A stretch of 64,000 nt of DNA from NCBI RefSeq assembly GCF_036320965.1, contig NC_092241.1, forward strand, positions 30,269,797 through 30,333,796, read 5' to 3'. This document shows positions 23,285 to 35,199 of the stretch, in pieces. The notes beneath the pieces are model-generated. The model was not told the DNA's origin, searched no databases, and saw only the letters and a program-made list of their open reading frames with translations. Position 1 is the stretch's first letter, and each line of letters starts with the position of its first letter. The position numbers were made by a program, and so were the translations under genes. Source of the stretch: Panulirus ornatus. Lineage: Eukaryota > Arthropoda > Malacostraca > Decapoda > Palinuridae.

Positions 23285-23954
23285 TGTTGGTGGTGGTGGT
23301 GCGGGCCAGTAATGATTACCTGAGTCAGTGTAAAACCAGTTGCCGTTGTAAGACTCAGTTGCTGTTGTAAGACTCAGTTGCTGTCAACAACCACAGAGGT
23401 AACATTTAAAGACCGATAAACACTTGATTCATGATGAAGGAAGATTGCCTATTGTTCAAGCCCAGAAATCTCTGTGGAGATGAGGAAACATAAAAAACAG
23501 ACTTTCCTCGCTGACAAGAGGGATAGATGACAATCTAAAAATTACTGCCATGATAGGTGATCGCAGCGTTTCATAACTTAGACGAAAGGGATTTTAGTCA
23601 TTCTTCAGGTCCTTGGCTCTATGGGACATGATTTGTCATGTTGCTAGTAAATGTATCTTCTGTTACAGCCCTCCCATCTCTAAAAATAGTTACCCATGGA
23701 CTCTAGAAAATGTGGATAACTTGTAGGCTATTTCGAAGCAAAGTGATTCATCCATTATCTTATCATGTTCTTACGGGCCGATGAAAGGAGTTTTCAACAG
23801 AAAATGGAATGGAATAAACTTAGACATAAAGATAGGCTGTAAGGGTTAAGTGTGTCATGGACACCGGATAAGAGCTGGCTTATACAACAGGAATGGGGGG
23901 GGGAGGAGCGGCAGGAGGTCGGCCCCACCACAGCGGCGGGAGAGCGGCCATGAG

Positions 23955-23955
<1 letters not shown>

Positions 23956-24016
<61 letters not shown>
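23956..24016. repeat. (CA)n microsatellite in GC-rich context
   Basis: A pure CA run lies immediately after a GC-rich stretch (about 23895-23950, with a G run, GGAGGAGCGGCAGGAGG and GCGGCGGGAGAGCGG). This is one of the few strongly GC-rich patches in the window. Confidence 0.95.
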
Positions 24017-24018
<2 letters not shown>

Positions 24019-24302
24019 CCCCTGCGGTCGGCGACAAGTGACGCGCCGGAGAGAAGGTCCCCTCAGGTGTCATGCACCGGCAAGCCCAGCAGGCGGGAGG
24101 TAGATGATATCAGTCCAGCCCCAGCGACACCTTTATGTCATATTCTCCTCAGTCAGATCAACTTCATACGACGTGTTTCTCTTCATGTTCACACAACCTC
24201 AGTATTTAGTGACTCACTATAAATGTATCTCCCACTCCCAGCATTGTGAGATAACAATTATTCCGGTTTATATACAAGCATGTAAGCCCATTTTCTTTGA
24301 GT

Positions 24303-24420
24303 GTAGGGCAGGAAGAGTACTATCCGTTTTTCTCCTGGCAGAGAGGGGCTGGAAACCCTCCCCTTTTGTGTAACCTTTTTTTTCTTTAAAAGTAGAAACA
24401 AAAGAGAGAGAGAGAGACAA
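24303..24420 (+). mobile_element. Remnant of the TA-tailed repeat
   Basis: GAGGGGCTGGAAACCCTCCCC, a T-rich run, CTTTAAAAGTAGAAACAAAAG and then GACAAGTGAGGGATT follow the order of the 15320 copy (GGCTGGAAATCCTCCCCTC, TTTTCCAAAAGAAGGAAC, CCAGGTGAGGATATTCCC). It leads directly into the tandem array at 24421. Confidence 0.65.
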
Positions 24421-24553
24421 GTGAGGGATTTGCCGGATGGCCTAGCTATCTGTTGTTGATGCTACCTCATCAATGCAGGAGAGAGAGAGAGAGAGAGGTG
24501 AGGGATTTGCCGGATGGCCTAGCTATCTGTTGTTGATGCTACCTCATCAATGC

Positions 24554-24631
<78 letters not shown>

Positions 24632-24684
24632 AGGGATTTGCCGGATGGCCTAGCTATCTGTTGTTGATGCTACCTCATCAATGC

Positions 24685-24757
<73 letters not shown>

Positions 24758-24811
24758 GAGGGATTTGCCGGATGGCTTAGCTATCTGTTGTTGATGCTAC
24801 CTCATCAATGC

Positions 24812-24879
<68 letters not shown>
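24421..24879. repeat. SINE-derived tandem array with variable (GA)n spacers
   Basis: A ~58-bp core, GTGAGGGATTTGCCGGATGG through TTGTTGATGCTACCTCATCA to ATGCAG, occurs four times at 24421, 24498, 24629 and 24756, nearly identical. Each copy is followed by a pure GA run of different length (short after the first, long after the others). The core aligns with the 3' part of the TA-tailed repeat (GTGAGGATATTCCCTCAAAG, then CTGTTCTTAACGCTACCTCG). Low-complexity ORFs here are artefacts. Confidence 0.9.
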
Positions 24880-24883
<4 letters not shown>

Positions 24884-25529
24884 TAAGTTAAGAAGACTCA
24901 TTGACTTACACATCGTTTCTCTACATGCATAAATAATCAGCCATATAACATTGTGCATGGATCCATTATTCAACTCTGGACACAGTATTTTGTTGCAAAA
25001 TGTCCTGAAATTCTAATACGCTGAATACTGCAAGCTTGTCATACTGAATGTGAATAATCATAACTTTTATTCATTCAATAAACTGGTAACCTGTAGCACG
25101 CGAGTGAATGAAACGTATCAAAGTATTCATCTTTTCATCAAAATCACAGGGCCAGAGTTACAATATTCTTTACAGTAAAATTTAAGGACTCGAGTATCGG
25201 CTGTTGGTGAGGCTAAGCACGAGCGCTTGGGGGATAATTGGAAGGGAGAGAGGAAGGGAGGAGGTGGGCGGAGCCGGACGTGGGATGGGCTAAGGTAGCG
25301 GGGAGGGGCGTGCTGAGAGAGGCGTGGCCACACAAGACTGGGAAGAACATCACTAGGGGTGGGGGTTTAAACGTCCTCAGATCTCTGTTCCCAGGTAGAT
25401 GTAGAGAGCTGACCCTCTTCTTCCTTAGCTCATCTCACCATCACCACCATCTTCTGTACCAGCCGCTACAGTGGAGCTGCTGCTACAAGGAGAGAAACCA
25501 GAGCTAGTTGTAGCTCCTCTGATCATCGT
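24880..25529. other. No gene seen
   Basis: Unique sequence with a locally GC/purine-rich patch at 25225-25330 (GGGAGGAGGTGGGCGGAGCC). The 89-codon ORF at 25238-25507 follows that composition and is unconvincing. Confidence 0.3.
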
Positions 25530-26320
25530 ACCTGTCTACGTCACTTTTTCCATGATCAACTTACCTGTCTGAGTTAATTTTTCCTTTGATCAATTTACCA
25601 ATTCCTCTCATCGTATCCTTTGATTAATGTAGATCACTATTTTCATTGATCATATATCTGTCTAGATCACCATTTCCCTTGATCAAGAGTGCTATATCCC
25701 TTGATCAAAGTACCTTTCTAGATCACTATTTCTCTTGGTTAAAGACGCTGTCTTGATAAACTGTATTTTCCTTAATGAACGTATCTTTTGTTATACTTTA
25801 TACTAGGCCAGTGTATCTCATTGACTTCCAGTTACTGTTTGTTATACTTTACTGCATATATTCCTAGGTCAGTGTATCTCGATGACTCCCAGTAACTGTA
25901 TTATTTTGTATGAATGTATCTAAATGTTTACAGTTTGCTACACCTTTGTGAATCATGGTACGTTATTGTCCAATGAATTTTATGTTCTTTTTTATCATTA
26001 TATCTTACTGAGTATGACTACTGTATTTCCCATGATCAGTGCATCATACTTTTTGCTGATTGGTATATTTCCTTAGATCACAAATTCCTACTGTTCATTA
26101 ATCAGTCTACTTCTCTGATTGATTTTCTTTCCTTGGATTAATGTGATCTTTCTTGTTATTACATCTCTCTCTGGGTTACTTACTTCTCTAGAATGAATGA
26201 ATCTTCCTAAATTACTCTACTTTGCTTATGGATAGCTACATCTTCTCTTTAGATCCACCCTATGGGTTACTGAATATTTCTGGATATTGTATATCTGCAC
26301 TGTGAGAAATGAAATTAAAC
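25530..26320. repeat. Decayed minisatellite, ~35-40 bp unit
   Basis: A phrase close to CCTGTCTAGATCACCATTTC followed by CCTTGATCAA recurs at about 25550, 25572, 25625, 25665, 25695 and 25735 and fades to the right (CCATGATCAGTG, CCTTAGATCAC, CCTTGGATTAATG). TGATCA words are frequent. This is an old array with no coding content. Confidence 0.6.
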
Positions 26321-26439
26321 CTTCATGTAGCCTCTAAAAGGTCTTTCATGTAGAGGTATATTCATGATATAATTATCACTATCATATTTTCATCACCATC
26401 TTTTTATTTTCTTTCTTCTGCGTTGGAAGCTTCAGTCAC

Positions 26440-26895
26440 ACAAAAGTCCAAAGCAAGGCCGGTCCTTGGTTGAAAAATACAGAGGTTAATGGAAGAGAAA
26501 AGGAAGAGACAAGGGAAATTATTTCCGAATTTCACAGGAGATAGAAAAAAATGTCTTCAAAAAAGTGGCAGGTCATAATTATTGGGTGAAACGTGAGAGC
26601 ATAGAGAGTTCCAAAGCTTCGAGGTGTAGGGAAAGAAACAGTTATCAAAACGGCCCACCCTTGAGTTCCCAATGGCCACACAGTATTCATGTGCAGATTG
26701 CCAAGTGTTGTACCGTGTTGTCTAGCTAGTGGTGGAGACAAAGAAGCAGCCAGTTCTCGGGAGCGAAAACCAAAGTAATACTTATAGAAGAGGGAAAGTG
26801 AACCAACATTGCGGCTTTAGACAAGTGGGTCTGGTTCTGAAGTTAGCCTGGGAGAGTTTATAAGTCGAGGTGCTTGGTCTACTTATCAGGCAAAT
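26440..26895 (-). pseudogene. Decayed Jockey-like RT C-terminal fragment
   Basis: On the minus strand, across a few stops and shifts, the frame reads LFYKYYFGFRSRELAAS, then PPLARQHGTT, then FPTPRSFGTLYALTF and HPIIMTCHFFED. This is the order of the C-terminal tail of Jockey-clade RT proteins: a YYFG block, PPLAR, a FFPRTARLWNSLP-type block, then the final F-P/F-K block. Only the last ~150 codons remain. A 69-codon open piece lies at 26532-26741. No activity is expected. Confidence 0.65.
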
Positions 26896-29799
26896 CTGTA
26901 TGTATTATGCATGATACATTAACATCATATATTCACTTGTGAAACAGTATTCATTGCATAAGAATCGTACATATCCTATCATTTTAGTATATGTAAATGT
27001 GGTTTAGTCAATGAAAATGCCTGTGACCGGTGAACTTGCATCTAACTTTTTACATTTAGGAAATGGGAGGATTTAGGGATGGTGTGAGGGTTCTATGGGT
27101 GATAATACAGCTAGACTGGAGCAATCATATAAAACCAGACCTTCCTGAGGCAGACCACTTCATAGACAACTTTAGGTAATGTTTCGTTAGGCCAGGTTTC
27201 CAGAAAAGCTTATTCTTTAGATAGTTTTCAGACTAGATAATACATTAGTAAATGCATTATATGCATTTGATTCGTATATTCATCGTACCGTAATGACTTT
27301 CACGGGATTGTGACTAAGAAAAGAATTACCGAAAAAGTTAGATGATATCTCCATCTTTTCGAGAAAAATAGAACTTTCCAAAGTCATCAATCGCTGCAAC
27401 CACAGATCTAGACATTGTGAGAAGGATCAGGTCATAATGGCTACACATGATTAACGACTAAGCTACGTCTAGAGTATCAACTCATTATCATAAAGGTCCC
27501 AGAATTAATGGCAATAAACATAAGGTACCGACAACCAAGCAGCGAAACATTAGATGAAGTATTCAGATAAACAAAAGATACTTTATATCCTTAATAGTCC
27601 GAACATTCAAGTCTCTGATGGAGATAACAATGATAAAGAAAAATTAAGAGGTGAGTTCTTCGGCGAAAGGAATGAGTGTAAAGTCTTCTCAGGCTAATTC
27701 CCGATGCTACGTTTTCCCAGTGCTCTCACATTCATGTACCATCAGTAAAGTTGGACGAGAACAGTGCAAGCAAAACACTTTCGGAGAGACTAAAAGCTAC
27801 ATTAGGTCGATCCTTAACCTTTCTTTTGTCAGTTGTAGAACCTCTGGTAGATCAGCAACAGTATACAACATGACAACCACAGTATTGGTCTATCTAAAAG
27901 GGTCCAGGTAGGCAGTAAATAAGACAATACAAAGAGAACTCTGACCATATATAACTTATCCATCTTACCTCTACCTTACTCAGCTGGCATCACAAACATA
28001 AGTCTCAGGTGATTCTAACGTATGCTTCCATGTTACCAGAAATCTATGTAATCCAGATCTCAATACTTTTCGGAACCCATTGATTAATGGAGAAACAGAT
28101 GAAAATTATAGGTGAATGGGTCAAAATCCTAAATAGGTTTCATAAAAAAAACTGCGAAGATGTTGAGTACGATTTATTTCATTAATTCAGGATTAGAGAA
28201 TATAGTTAATTAGAAAGTCAAGAAGCATAAAGTGAAAACAGTAGATTTTAAAACATAAGGTAATTGGCTATTCATTTGTCAGATGTCAGTGATGTTATGC
28301 AGTGCTTGGGAATGAGAAGTACTACAGGGATAATAGCAAGCATGGTGACACCACCATGAGAGAATAAACAGTGACTATAAACTTGGTGTCTGTAGTTTAC
28401 TTTCAAGGCTGTATGACTGTTAGGTCTCCTTGTGCGATAATGATCTATTTCTTTAGAAATTTCCGACAGATGCTGTTGTATACTTACACACATAACCTCC
28501 GATTTTGCACAACTTTCATGAGACAAACAAGATCATCTAATGATGAACTAATGTTCTCGATGATTGATTCAGTAAACAACTTATGTTTGTATATAACGCT
28601 TCAGTGCTTCTTCAAAGCTGTCCATTTATATGATAGTGTGGTTGCGTAACCAAAAATTATCATACTTTGTGATTTAAGGATGAGAGTAGGCACAAATATA
28701 CATTATTCTTAACTGACTAGTTTTGTATATGTAACCCAAACAACACCGATCCATGAAGGGAGTAACGCGTTGTGGCAAGCACAAAAATATAGCGAAAAAT
28801 ATAGTGAAAAAATCAATTTCCCTTGTTTCCATTTCAACGACCATCAAACTATTCTGATATCATTAAGTGAGCTAAATTGCTTAGAACATTCCAGCTCCTT
28901 CACTGGCTGCTGTAGCCACTTCTGTCACTGTACTAAAGATCATATTCATCCTCGTTTTCCTTCAAATATCTGAACAACAGTTCGTCAAAAACTTCAGCTT
29001 AGTATTAAGCTTTAGAAAGCCTCTTTCATTTCCCCTGTCATAAGAGACTAATAACACGCGTGTGAAGGACAGATTTATTTTCATTGGACCATCCAGCTTC
29101 AACAAGTCACTTAGAATCAATTAACAATACTTGAAAAGAGATCACAAGAAATAAAACTTAAAACAAATGACCTGGAATAGAGAGGAGGTGAGTTGTTGCT
29201 AATGAAATGTTTCTGCTTTAGCACTTCTCTTCTGTCTAGTCGCTTGAGCTTTATGCACTACAGCCAGAGAGATAAAAAAGAGGAGAGAAGATATGCCTTT
29301 GTGCATTTATACAGACTACGACATGCTTTTTTGTTTCTGCAGTGGATAAGCTCACGACGGAATTTCTCATCCTGTAGTAGCATTATCCGAAACGGTTCCC
29401 GCACAACATGACTATATTTCTCCCAGACGAATCCCTTAGACACTGTATCTGTGGTGCTTCTATAGAATCTGATCCCACAGGGCTAGACTCGTGCTCTAGG
29501 GGTAAATATTCTTTGATACGCGCCAGAGTTGGTTTCTGTTATGTTATACTCCAACAGCACGCCAGCCTGGGACATGGACCGAAAAAATAGTAATTTCATC
29601 ATCAGTAGAGAACAACCTCCCACTCCCTCATACCATGTACTGTGCACCACCCACGGGATTATTTCAAGCACCGTCAGTGGTGCCCTGTTGCATATGAAGT
29701 ACTTTACATGGGAGGATGCCACAGAAAACTGCTCGACCAAGACTTACAACTTAGGCTCTTACCTGAGATGTGGAGGCGTATGATACCAGTGCATTATTC
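26896..29799. other. No gene seen; unique AT-rich DNA
   Basis: I see no repeat family, RNA gene or convincing frame. ORFs of 60-92 codons (for example 27651-27911 and 28371-28649) have no recognisable motif. Confidence 0.35.
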
Positions 29800-30480
29800 A
29801 AAAACAAAATCTATGGCACACGTCCTTAAGGAATGTGCCGCCGAGCTAGATCTAGCCCTTGCCCGTCTCAATTCATCTCTGTCTATAGACCCTGATTCTC
29901 CCCTCTTGGAATCATTGCTCAGTAAAGCCTGTCCCAAAGAAAAGAAACCGTTCTAACATCCCTAACAATCGCCTCATCGCTCTCAATTCTTCTATCTCCA
30001 GAATCTACGAAACTCTCCTTAACTCCTATGTTATCAAACACTTAGAGTCCCATTTACACTTTCAGATCATCATTCGCAATGCAAGGTCCACTGGTGGTCA
30101 TTCCTAAGTGACTCACATTTGGTCTTCCTTTCAAAGGGATTTTAGGGAATCTTTTGTCTCAGCCCTTGATACCTTTAAATCATCCGATGCAGTGTGGCTT
30201 AATTCTTTGCTTACTAAACTTCCTTCCTTTGAATTTTGTCACTCATTCATCTCTCACACAGGGCTTTCTTTCTAACTGCTCCATCTGTAATTCTTTACTT
30301 GCTAAACTTCCTTTCTTTGACTTTTGTCACTCATTCATCTCTCACACAAGGCTTTCTTTCTCACTGCTCCATCTGTTTAACCTGCCTCTGTCATTCGGGT
30401 TGCCTGGGGCGTAAGGCATATTCTGATAAATCCGTCACACAAGAATGTAGTATTGGTGTCAATAAGTGACCTCTCGTTAC
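29800..30480 (+). pseudogene. Decayed Jockey-like reverse transcriptase fragment
   Basis: From about 29945 one plus-strand frame reads IPNNRLIALNSSISRIYETL, IKHLESHL, NARSTGGHS, a stop, VTHIWSSFQRDFRESFVSAL and DTFKSSDAVWLNSLLTKLP. This is the fingers/palm order of Jockey-type RTs: NYRPIALTS, the RST(G/T)D block, and the ALDIxKAFDRVWH block, whose catalytic Asp is preserved in ALDTF. The frame ends at a stop near 30273, and the next 88 bases repeat the preceding stretch. The part before 29945 is assigned only tentatively, and the remaining palm (FADD box) is not visible. It is inactive. Confidence 0.75.
30201..30376 (+). repeat. 88-bp tandem duplication inside the RT pseudogene
   Basis: AATTCTTTGCTTACTAAACT (30201) recurs as AATTCTTTACTTGCTAAACT (30289), and both copies end TGCTCCATCTG (30287 and 30375). 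The copies differ at a handful of sites. 88 is not a multiple of three, so the duplication itself would break the frame. Confidence 0.9.
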
Positions 30481-31326
30481 TAATACGTCCAGTATCACTT
30501 TAACCCATAGATATGGTGTCTCATTTAGTTTATCTGTCAGCTGCCGGGACCATACCTCTTGGTAGCATTAGTTCCCATTTCATTCGTTAACGATTCCACA
30601 ACGTTTCGAACCATCATCATCATGACTTAACACCATTACAGAATTACTTTCTCTCCTTCCAAGAAGACGTACTGGAAAAGTGTGTCATCTGAGTGATTTC
30701 ACTGATCTCCGGACAAACAACAGTTTAACTAGTTGAGTCACCTAGGTCGTGCATATCCTACAGGAGGATTAATGATTCGTCTGTGGAGTGTGCGTAAGCT
30801 TGCAATTATCTATCCTAAGGAAAACACTTCATATTCTCCCTTATATCCTTCATTTCTCTTTGTTGTATCTCTTTCTCAAATGGAATGTCTTCCATTGAAC
30901 ATCATCCCTTCACCTCCTTCTTACTTCTTTATTTTCTTTACTTGACACTTCAGTGATTTCTTTTCCCTTTTTCTCTTCTTTGTCTGTCTCTTTCGACTTT
31001 TACTTTTGCAGCCGCTAATAGCAATAGATGATGCATTTTTTCTCCTTTGCTTCTTAGATCATTCTCTCTGAACATGTGCTTCTGTGATGTTTTTTATCCT
31101 CTGCGTGTGACCGGCAACCAGATCAGACAATAGGCCGTAAAGGAGGACGAGGATAAGGAAGAGGAGAGGAAAAGAGGAAAGAGAAAGACATGGTATGGAA
31201 GTGAAGGGAGGAGAAAATCAAAGCATCATGTCATTATCTAATTCATCTCTCATTATATCAGTGCTTAGGTTTACTGCCATTTGTTGTTATTTTCCTAATT
31301 TATGCTGCAATTATGTTGGTCACAGT
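30481..31326. other. No gene seen
   Basis: Unique or heavily decayed sequence with a T/C-rich patch at 30830-31010. The 70-codon ORF at 30733-30945 is unconvincing. Confidence 0.3.
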
Positions 31327-31333
31327 ACGGCAG

Positions 31334-31381
<48 letters not shown>

Positions 31382-31500
31382 TGTGGAGGACGAGCGGACT
31401 GAAGGATGTCTTGTGGCGTCACACACATCTTGCCCGCCATCTTGTCGTCTGGGACCGCCTCACCACCACATGGATTCCATCCTTTCCTCCATCCAACGAT
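31327..31500 (+). repeat. Dispersed repeat with internal (TG)n, copy 1
   Basis: GGCAGGA, a TG run (31335-31384), then GGACGAGCGGACTGAAGGAT, CTTGTGGCGTCACACACAT, GCCCGCCATCTTGTCGTCTG and CACCACATGGATTCC match the minus strand of 60670-60850. The TG run replaces GTGTGCGCGTGG of copy 2, so the microsatellite grew inside the element. The family is unknown to me. Confidence 0.75.
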
Positions 31501-32089
31501 CCTGCGGCTCATCATCCGGAGATTTGATCATCACCATCAATACAACTGGAAAAAAAAGACAGCTCTTTGTATCACTGAAATCATACCTTACTACATTTCA
31601 GTATCCTTCCTGAGTTTTCTTTGCGTGCTGTGTGTTTGTCTCCATTGTAAACCCCTCCTCCCTGATCACAAGGTGGTGCAAGTTACCACACCGTCCACAC
31701 AAGTGTTGTGGTCCTTGTTCTTAGGTCTGGCTATCATCCCTCCTCACCACTTCAGCTACGACTAAGATCCATGATTATACAATAGTACGAGTATATACAC
31801 AGAGCATGAGAGTTAGGTTGGGAAAGATACATATGTGCATCCAAATGTTCATTCTTCATGAACTTGTGCATATCACCAAGCATGTTGGTATTTTGTTACA
31901 GACGAGTGTTGACCACTGTGGATAACTAAAGAAGAGATCTCTCGCAGGACAGAATAAGACGTGGCAGCTTGAACGCGACGCACAGCTGCAGCTGCTGTGC
32001 ACAGATCACCTTACTTTAGCATTCATGTACGTAACTTTGCTGCTGACAGAAAGTTAATGAGGTGGGGAGGAGCTAAGTAAGCCGCCATC
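31501..32089. other. No gene seen
   Basis: Unique sequence. It contains a short perfect palindrome-like word at about 31980-31999 (CACAGCTGCAGCTGCTGTG). The 119-codon ORF at 31406-31765 begins inside the dispersed repeat and has no recognisable domain. Confidence 0.3.
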
Positions 32090-32440
32090 TCCTAGAACCA
32101 TCTCGGCAAGCACTGAAAGATTAGTCCAGTTCATCAGCCATCACCGCATTTTCGAAACAAATAAAGCCACGAACCTACCTGACAGCCACAATCACTACTA
32201 ACCAAGCAAATAAACTCATTACCCCAGCAAACAGCAAGTAAGTAATCCAAGACTCCAGCGCACAACTACTCAGGCATGCTGATCCACCTACTTCTCCAGC
32301 AGACAGCTACCATCACCTCCCAGTAGGCAGGCATAGCCACAACAATCATCACCAGCACCATCAAACAGGAAAGGAATACATCATTACCATCACCCCAAGC
32401 AGGCGCTCAGCAATCATACTAATGACAGGACATGAACGAT
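32090..32440. repeat. Decayed array of CCAGCA / CATCACC phrases
   Basis: Phrases such as CCAGCAAACAGCAAG, CCAGCAGACAGCTACC, CATCACCTCCCAGTAGGCAGG and CATCACCCCAAGCAGGC recur at roughly 40-base steps. It resembles the other decayed minisatellites of the window. Confidence 0.4.
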
Positions 32441-33829
32441 GCCATTTGGAAAGTGCCTAGACACCATTAAGCTCTGCCTCTCCTACAACTGATGAAGTAA
32501 TTGATGCTAAATTCCTCAAAGGAGTTTTGAGAGTATCAAGGAAATAAAGCCTCAGTATCTATATAGGTGCTACCATCACATAAGAAGAGTACGAGAGGGA
32601 TATGAGTGTATAACTTTTACATTATTCTACAAAGCTGCTTGTTGATATCTTTTGTTAAACTATTGCGCTTCTATGTAAGATAGCTTGAAAAAAATAAACT
32701 CCTTATCACACAGAGATGCTTGCTAATTTTCCATGATTTCTGGATTTCATCTCCAAATTATAATTGTTGGTTTGTAACGTCATAATCACAATATGTTGAC
32801 TGTATAATTCATCATTCTATTAGATTGTCTATCTATTCTTTTTTCGTGTGTGGTTTAACATATATCTGAGAACAGTTTTTTTTCTTTTCTTTAGAGATAG
32901 GCAACAAGGACAGGCACTGGCGCCCACATTAACGTCGGAACAGTGGTGGAAAAAAATCAAAATCTAACTTGCTTTTTTCGGTGGCGTTATATATTACCCT
33001 TTGTATTGACAGAACATTGAAGTTGGAGATACATTAGAGGGTAAAGAGTTATACAGTGTGGCTGTGGAAGGAAAGAACTAGATATTGAATCAGGCAGTCG
33101 TGTAACTACCAAGAAATGACCACAAAATATCTGTGGAAATCTTCTCATGCTAGAGTTCAAAAGGAAACGAAAGTCTTCGTAAAATGTCTATAAAACGAGC
33201 AATGTCAGCACTTATTACCAGTTTCCACTTGATGATATCCTGGAGGCAAGTGCTCCATGAACCACCTTTATTGAGGGTTAGAACTGGTAAAAGTGTACCG
33301 CAAACGTGTCGGTGTTTCGTTCAGTATAGCTTACATATGGACCTTTGTGGTCTGAACTAAACTTTCTCGTCGTCTTCTGTTTCCTGCTAGTAACTTTGTT
33401 GTATCTTGAAACACTGCTTACTGTACACTGTAGCCAAGAGGTGCCTGTCCTTCTCTGCTGGATTCTTTTATAGGTGCGTTGCAGAGGGATGTGTAAGCTA
33501 TACTGTGCAGTATCAAGACTACGAAAACAGAGGTCTATCATCTCAATTGAAATGTTAAACTACTGAGGAACTTTGTATCAGCGAGCAACTCAAAATAAGA
33601 ATAGAGTTTGCATCATGAAAATTACAGGTCATTTTTTTGTGATGTTTTCTCATTAAATGCTAAAACCCCTCGATGAGCGACGAAGCTGAGCTATCTGAAG
33701 CGGCTGGTGACTGTAGGAGGGATGAGCCAAGGAGAGATACGAAGTCTGAGTGAGCGAGGAAGCTTAGAGACTATGAAGGAGTCGAGGTAGGTAGCCTGCA
33801 GGTCCTTTCCTTTTGGCTTTGCAGTCGAT
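32441..33829. other. No gene seen; unique AT-rich DNA
   Basis: No recognisable repeat, RNA gene or coding frame. The 87-codon minus ORF at 33278-33541 has no motif that I can name. Confidence 0.35.
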
Positions 33830-34350
33830 CTCTGCAACATGAACGTCGTTTTGCATTGTCTGCAGGTCTTTTTTTCTTTCTTTTTTGCAGTCTCCTTGTA
33901 GTTCTCTCTAGATTGCATGCCGTTCTCTATAGGTTGTGTATTTGTTGTTTGTAGTCTGTATATCGTTTTCTATAGTCTGCATGTCACTGATTTTGTAACT
34001 TGCACGGCTTCATCTATAACAAACTGTTCTTTGTGCAGTCTCCATAATGATATCTGTACAATACAGGTCGTTTTCTGCATCCTGCATGTTGTTATCTGCA
34101 ATTTGCATTTCGTCCTTTGGAGCCCGCAATTCTTTTCTTTGTAACCCGCGCATTGTTTCTGTAGCTTGAACATTGCTATCTCCAATCTGCACTTCGTTCT
34201 TTTTAGATTTATGTTGGTCTGTGGAGCATGCGCATCGTTCTCAATAGCCTGCATTCTACGTATTGTTTTCTGTATCCCGACATCGTCAATCGCTTTTCGG
34301 GTATACGATGGTGACACTGTGCTCTCCAATACGATTCTTTTTTTCACTGA
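33830..34350. repeat. Decayed minisatellite, ~21-22 bp unit
   Basis: A phrase like GTCGTTTTCTGTAGTCTGCAT recurs about 20 times with substitutions (33845, 33920, 33965, 34065, 34085, 34255 and elsewhere). The ORFs on both strands (60-125 codons) simply read this array; the 125-codon minus ORF is Q/K/R-rich for that reason. Confidence 0.65.
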
Positions 34351-35199
34351 AATTCACATTTGCACATCTTGATAATACATCCGTTTCAGTAGAGTAACGT
34401 CATAAGGTGAAGTAGTGACGAGAGATAAGATCTGACGTGTTAAGGGTTAGAGATGTAGCTCATGACAAAAGTCCTAATCGACGGGAGAGACCTGCTGGTG
34501 CACAAGATAAACCAACCGCAAGAGACAGGTTTGTGGTGCTCCGCTGAGGCGGTTAATGGTCTCGCTTAATTAACCTCCATCCGTTACCACCACCGTCCCC
34601 AGTCTGAGTCAAATCACCAGCTTCCTTCTTTTTTTTTATAAGGTTCTTGAGTAGTTAGTGCAACCAGCTCCCTGTCTCTCCCAATCATCTGTCTTTCGCT
34701 AGTCTTCCCCTCAAGACAAAGAGACAGCTTCCGATTATGGGATTTTTATTCTCTCTCTCTCTCTCTCTCTCGCTTTTGTGAGTGTTGGTGACACTAGGAA
34801 TGACGCTAGTGTGTGTGTCCTTCACCAGATTTGTACAGGGAGACCTAATTGCGACTCTGCCCTTCGTTTCTAATTTCTCTGGTGCGGCTGTTGATTGTGT
34901 CTGTTACAAGGTTTATCGCTGTACCACCACCAGCAACGGTGACCTTCAGCTACTGATGTTTACAGCCGCACTTGGGCACAGTTCCGCCCTGACGCATACG
35001 TTGCAGCCGTTCATGGGATCCGACTGGTGGTGGAGGATCAGGTTAGCATTAAATACTCTGTTGGCTGCTGACAGTCGTCGTTGCACTCCACATAAGTCAT
35101 CTCGCACCACATAAGTTGTTACTCATAAGTTGCTGCAGCATTGTGGTTGTCAGCCACCATCTTGGGTGAGGAGCTTCCAATAGGCTATTCGTCATAAGA
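34351..35199. other. No gene called; one 110-codon ORF
   Basis: A short CT run lies at 34751-34771. The ORF at 34782-35114 begins at a GTG, has a hydrophobic start (LVTLGMTLVCVSF) and no domain that I recognise. Without an ATG, splice sites or homology I do not call it. Confidence 0.2.

Noticed and set aside
33970..34347. 125-codon Q/K/R-rich ORF as a coiled-coil protein
   Set aside because: Its period follows the ~21-bp (seven-codon) repeat unit, which mimics heptads without being a protein.
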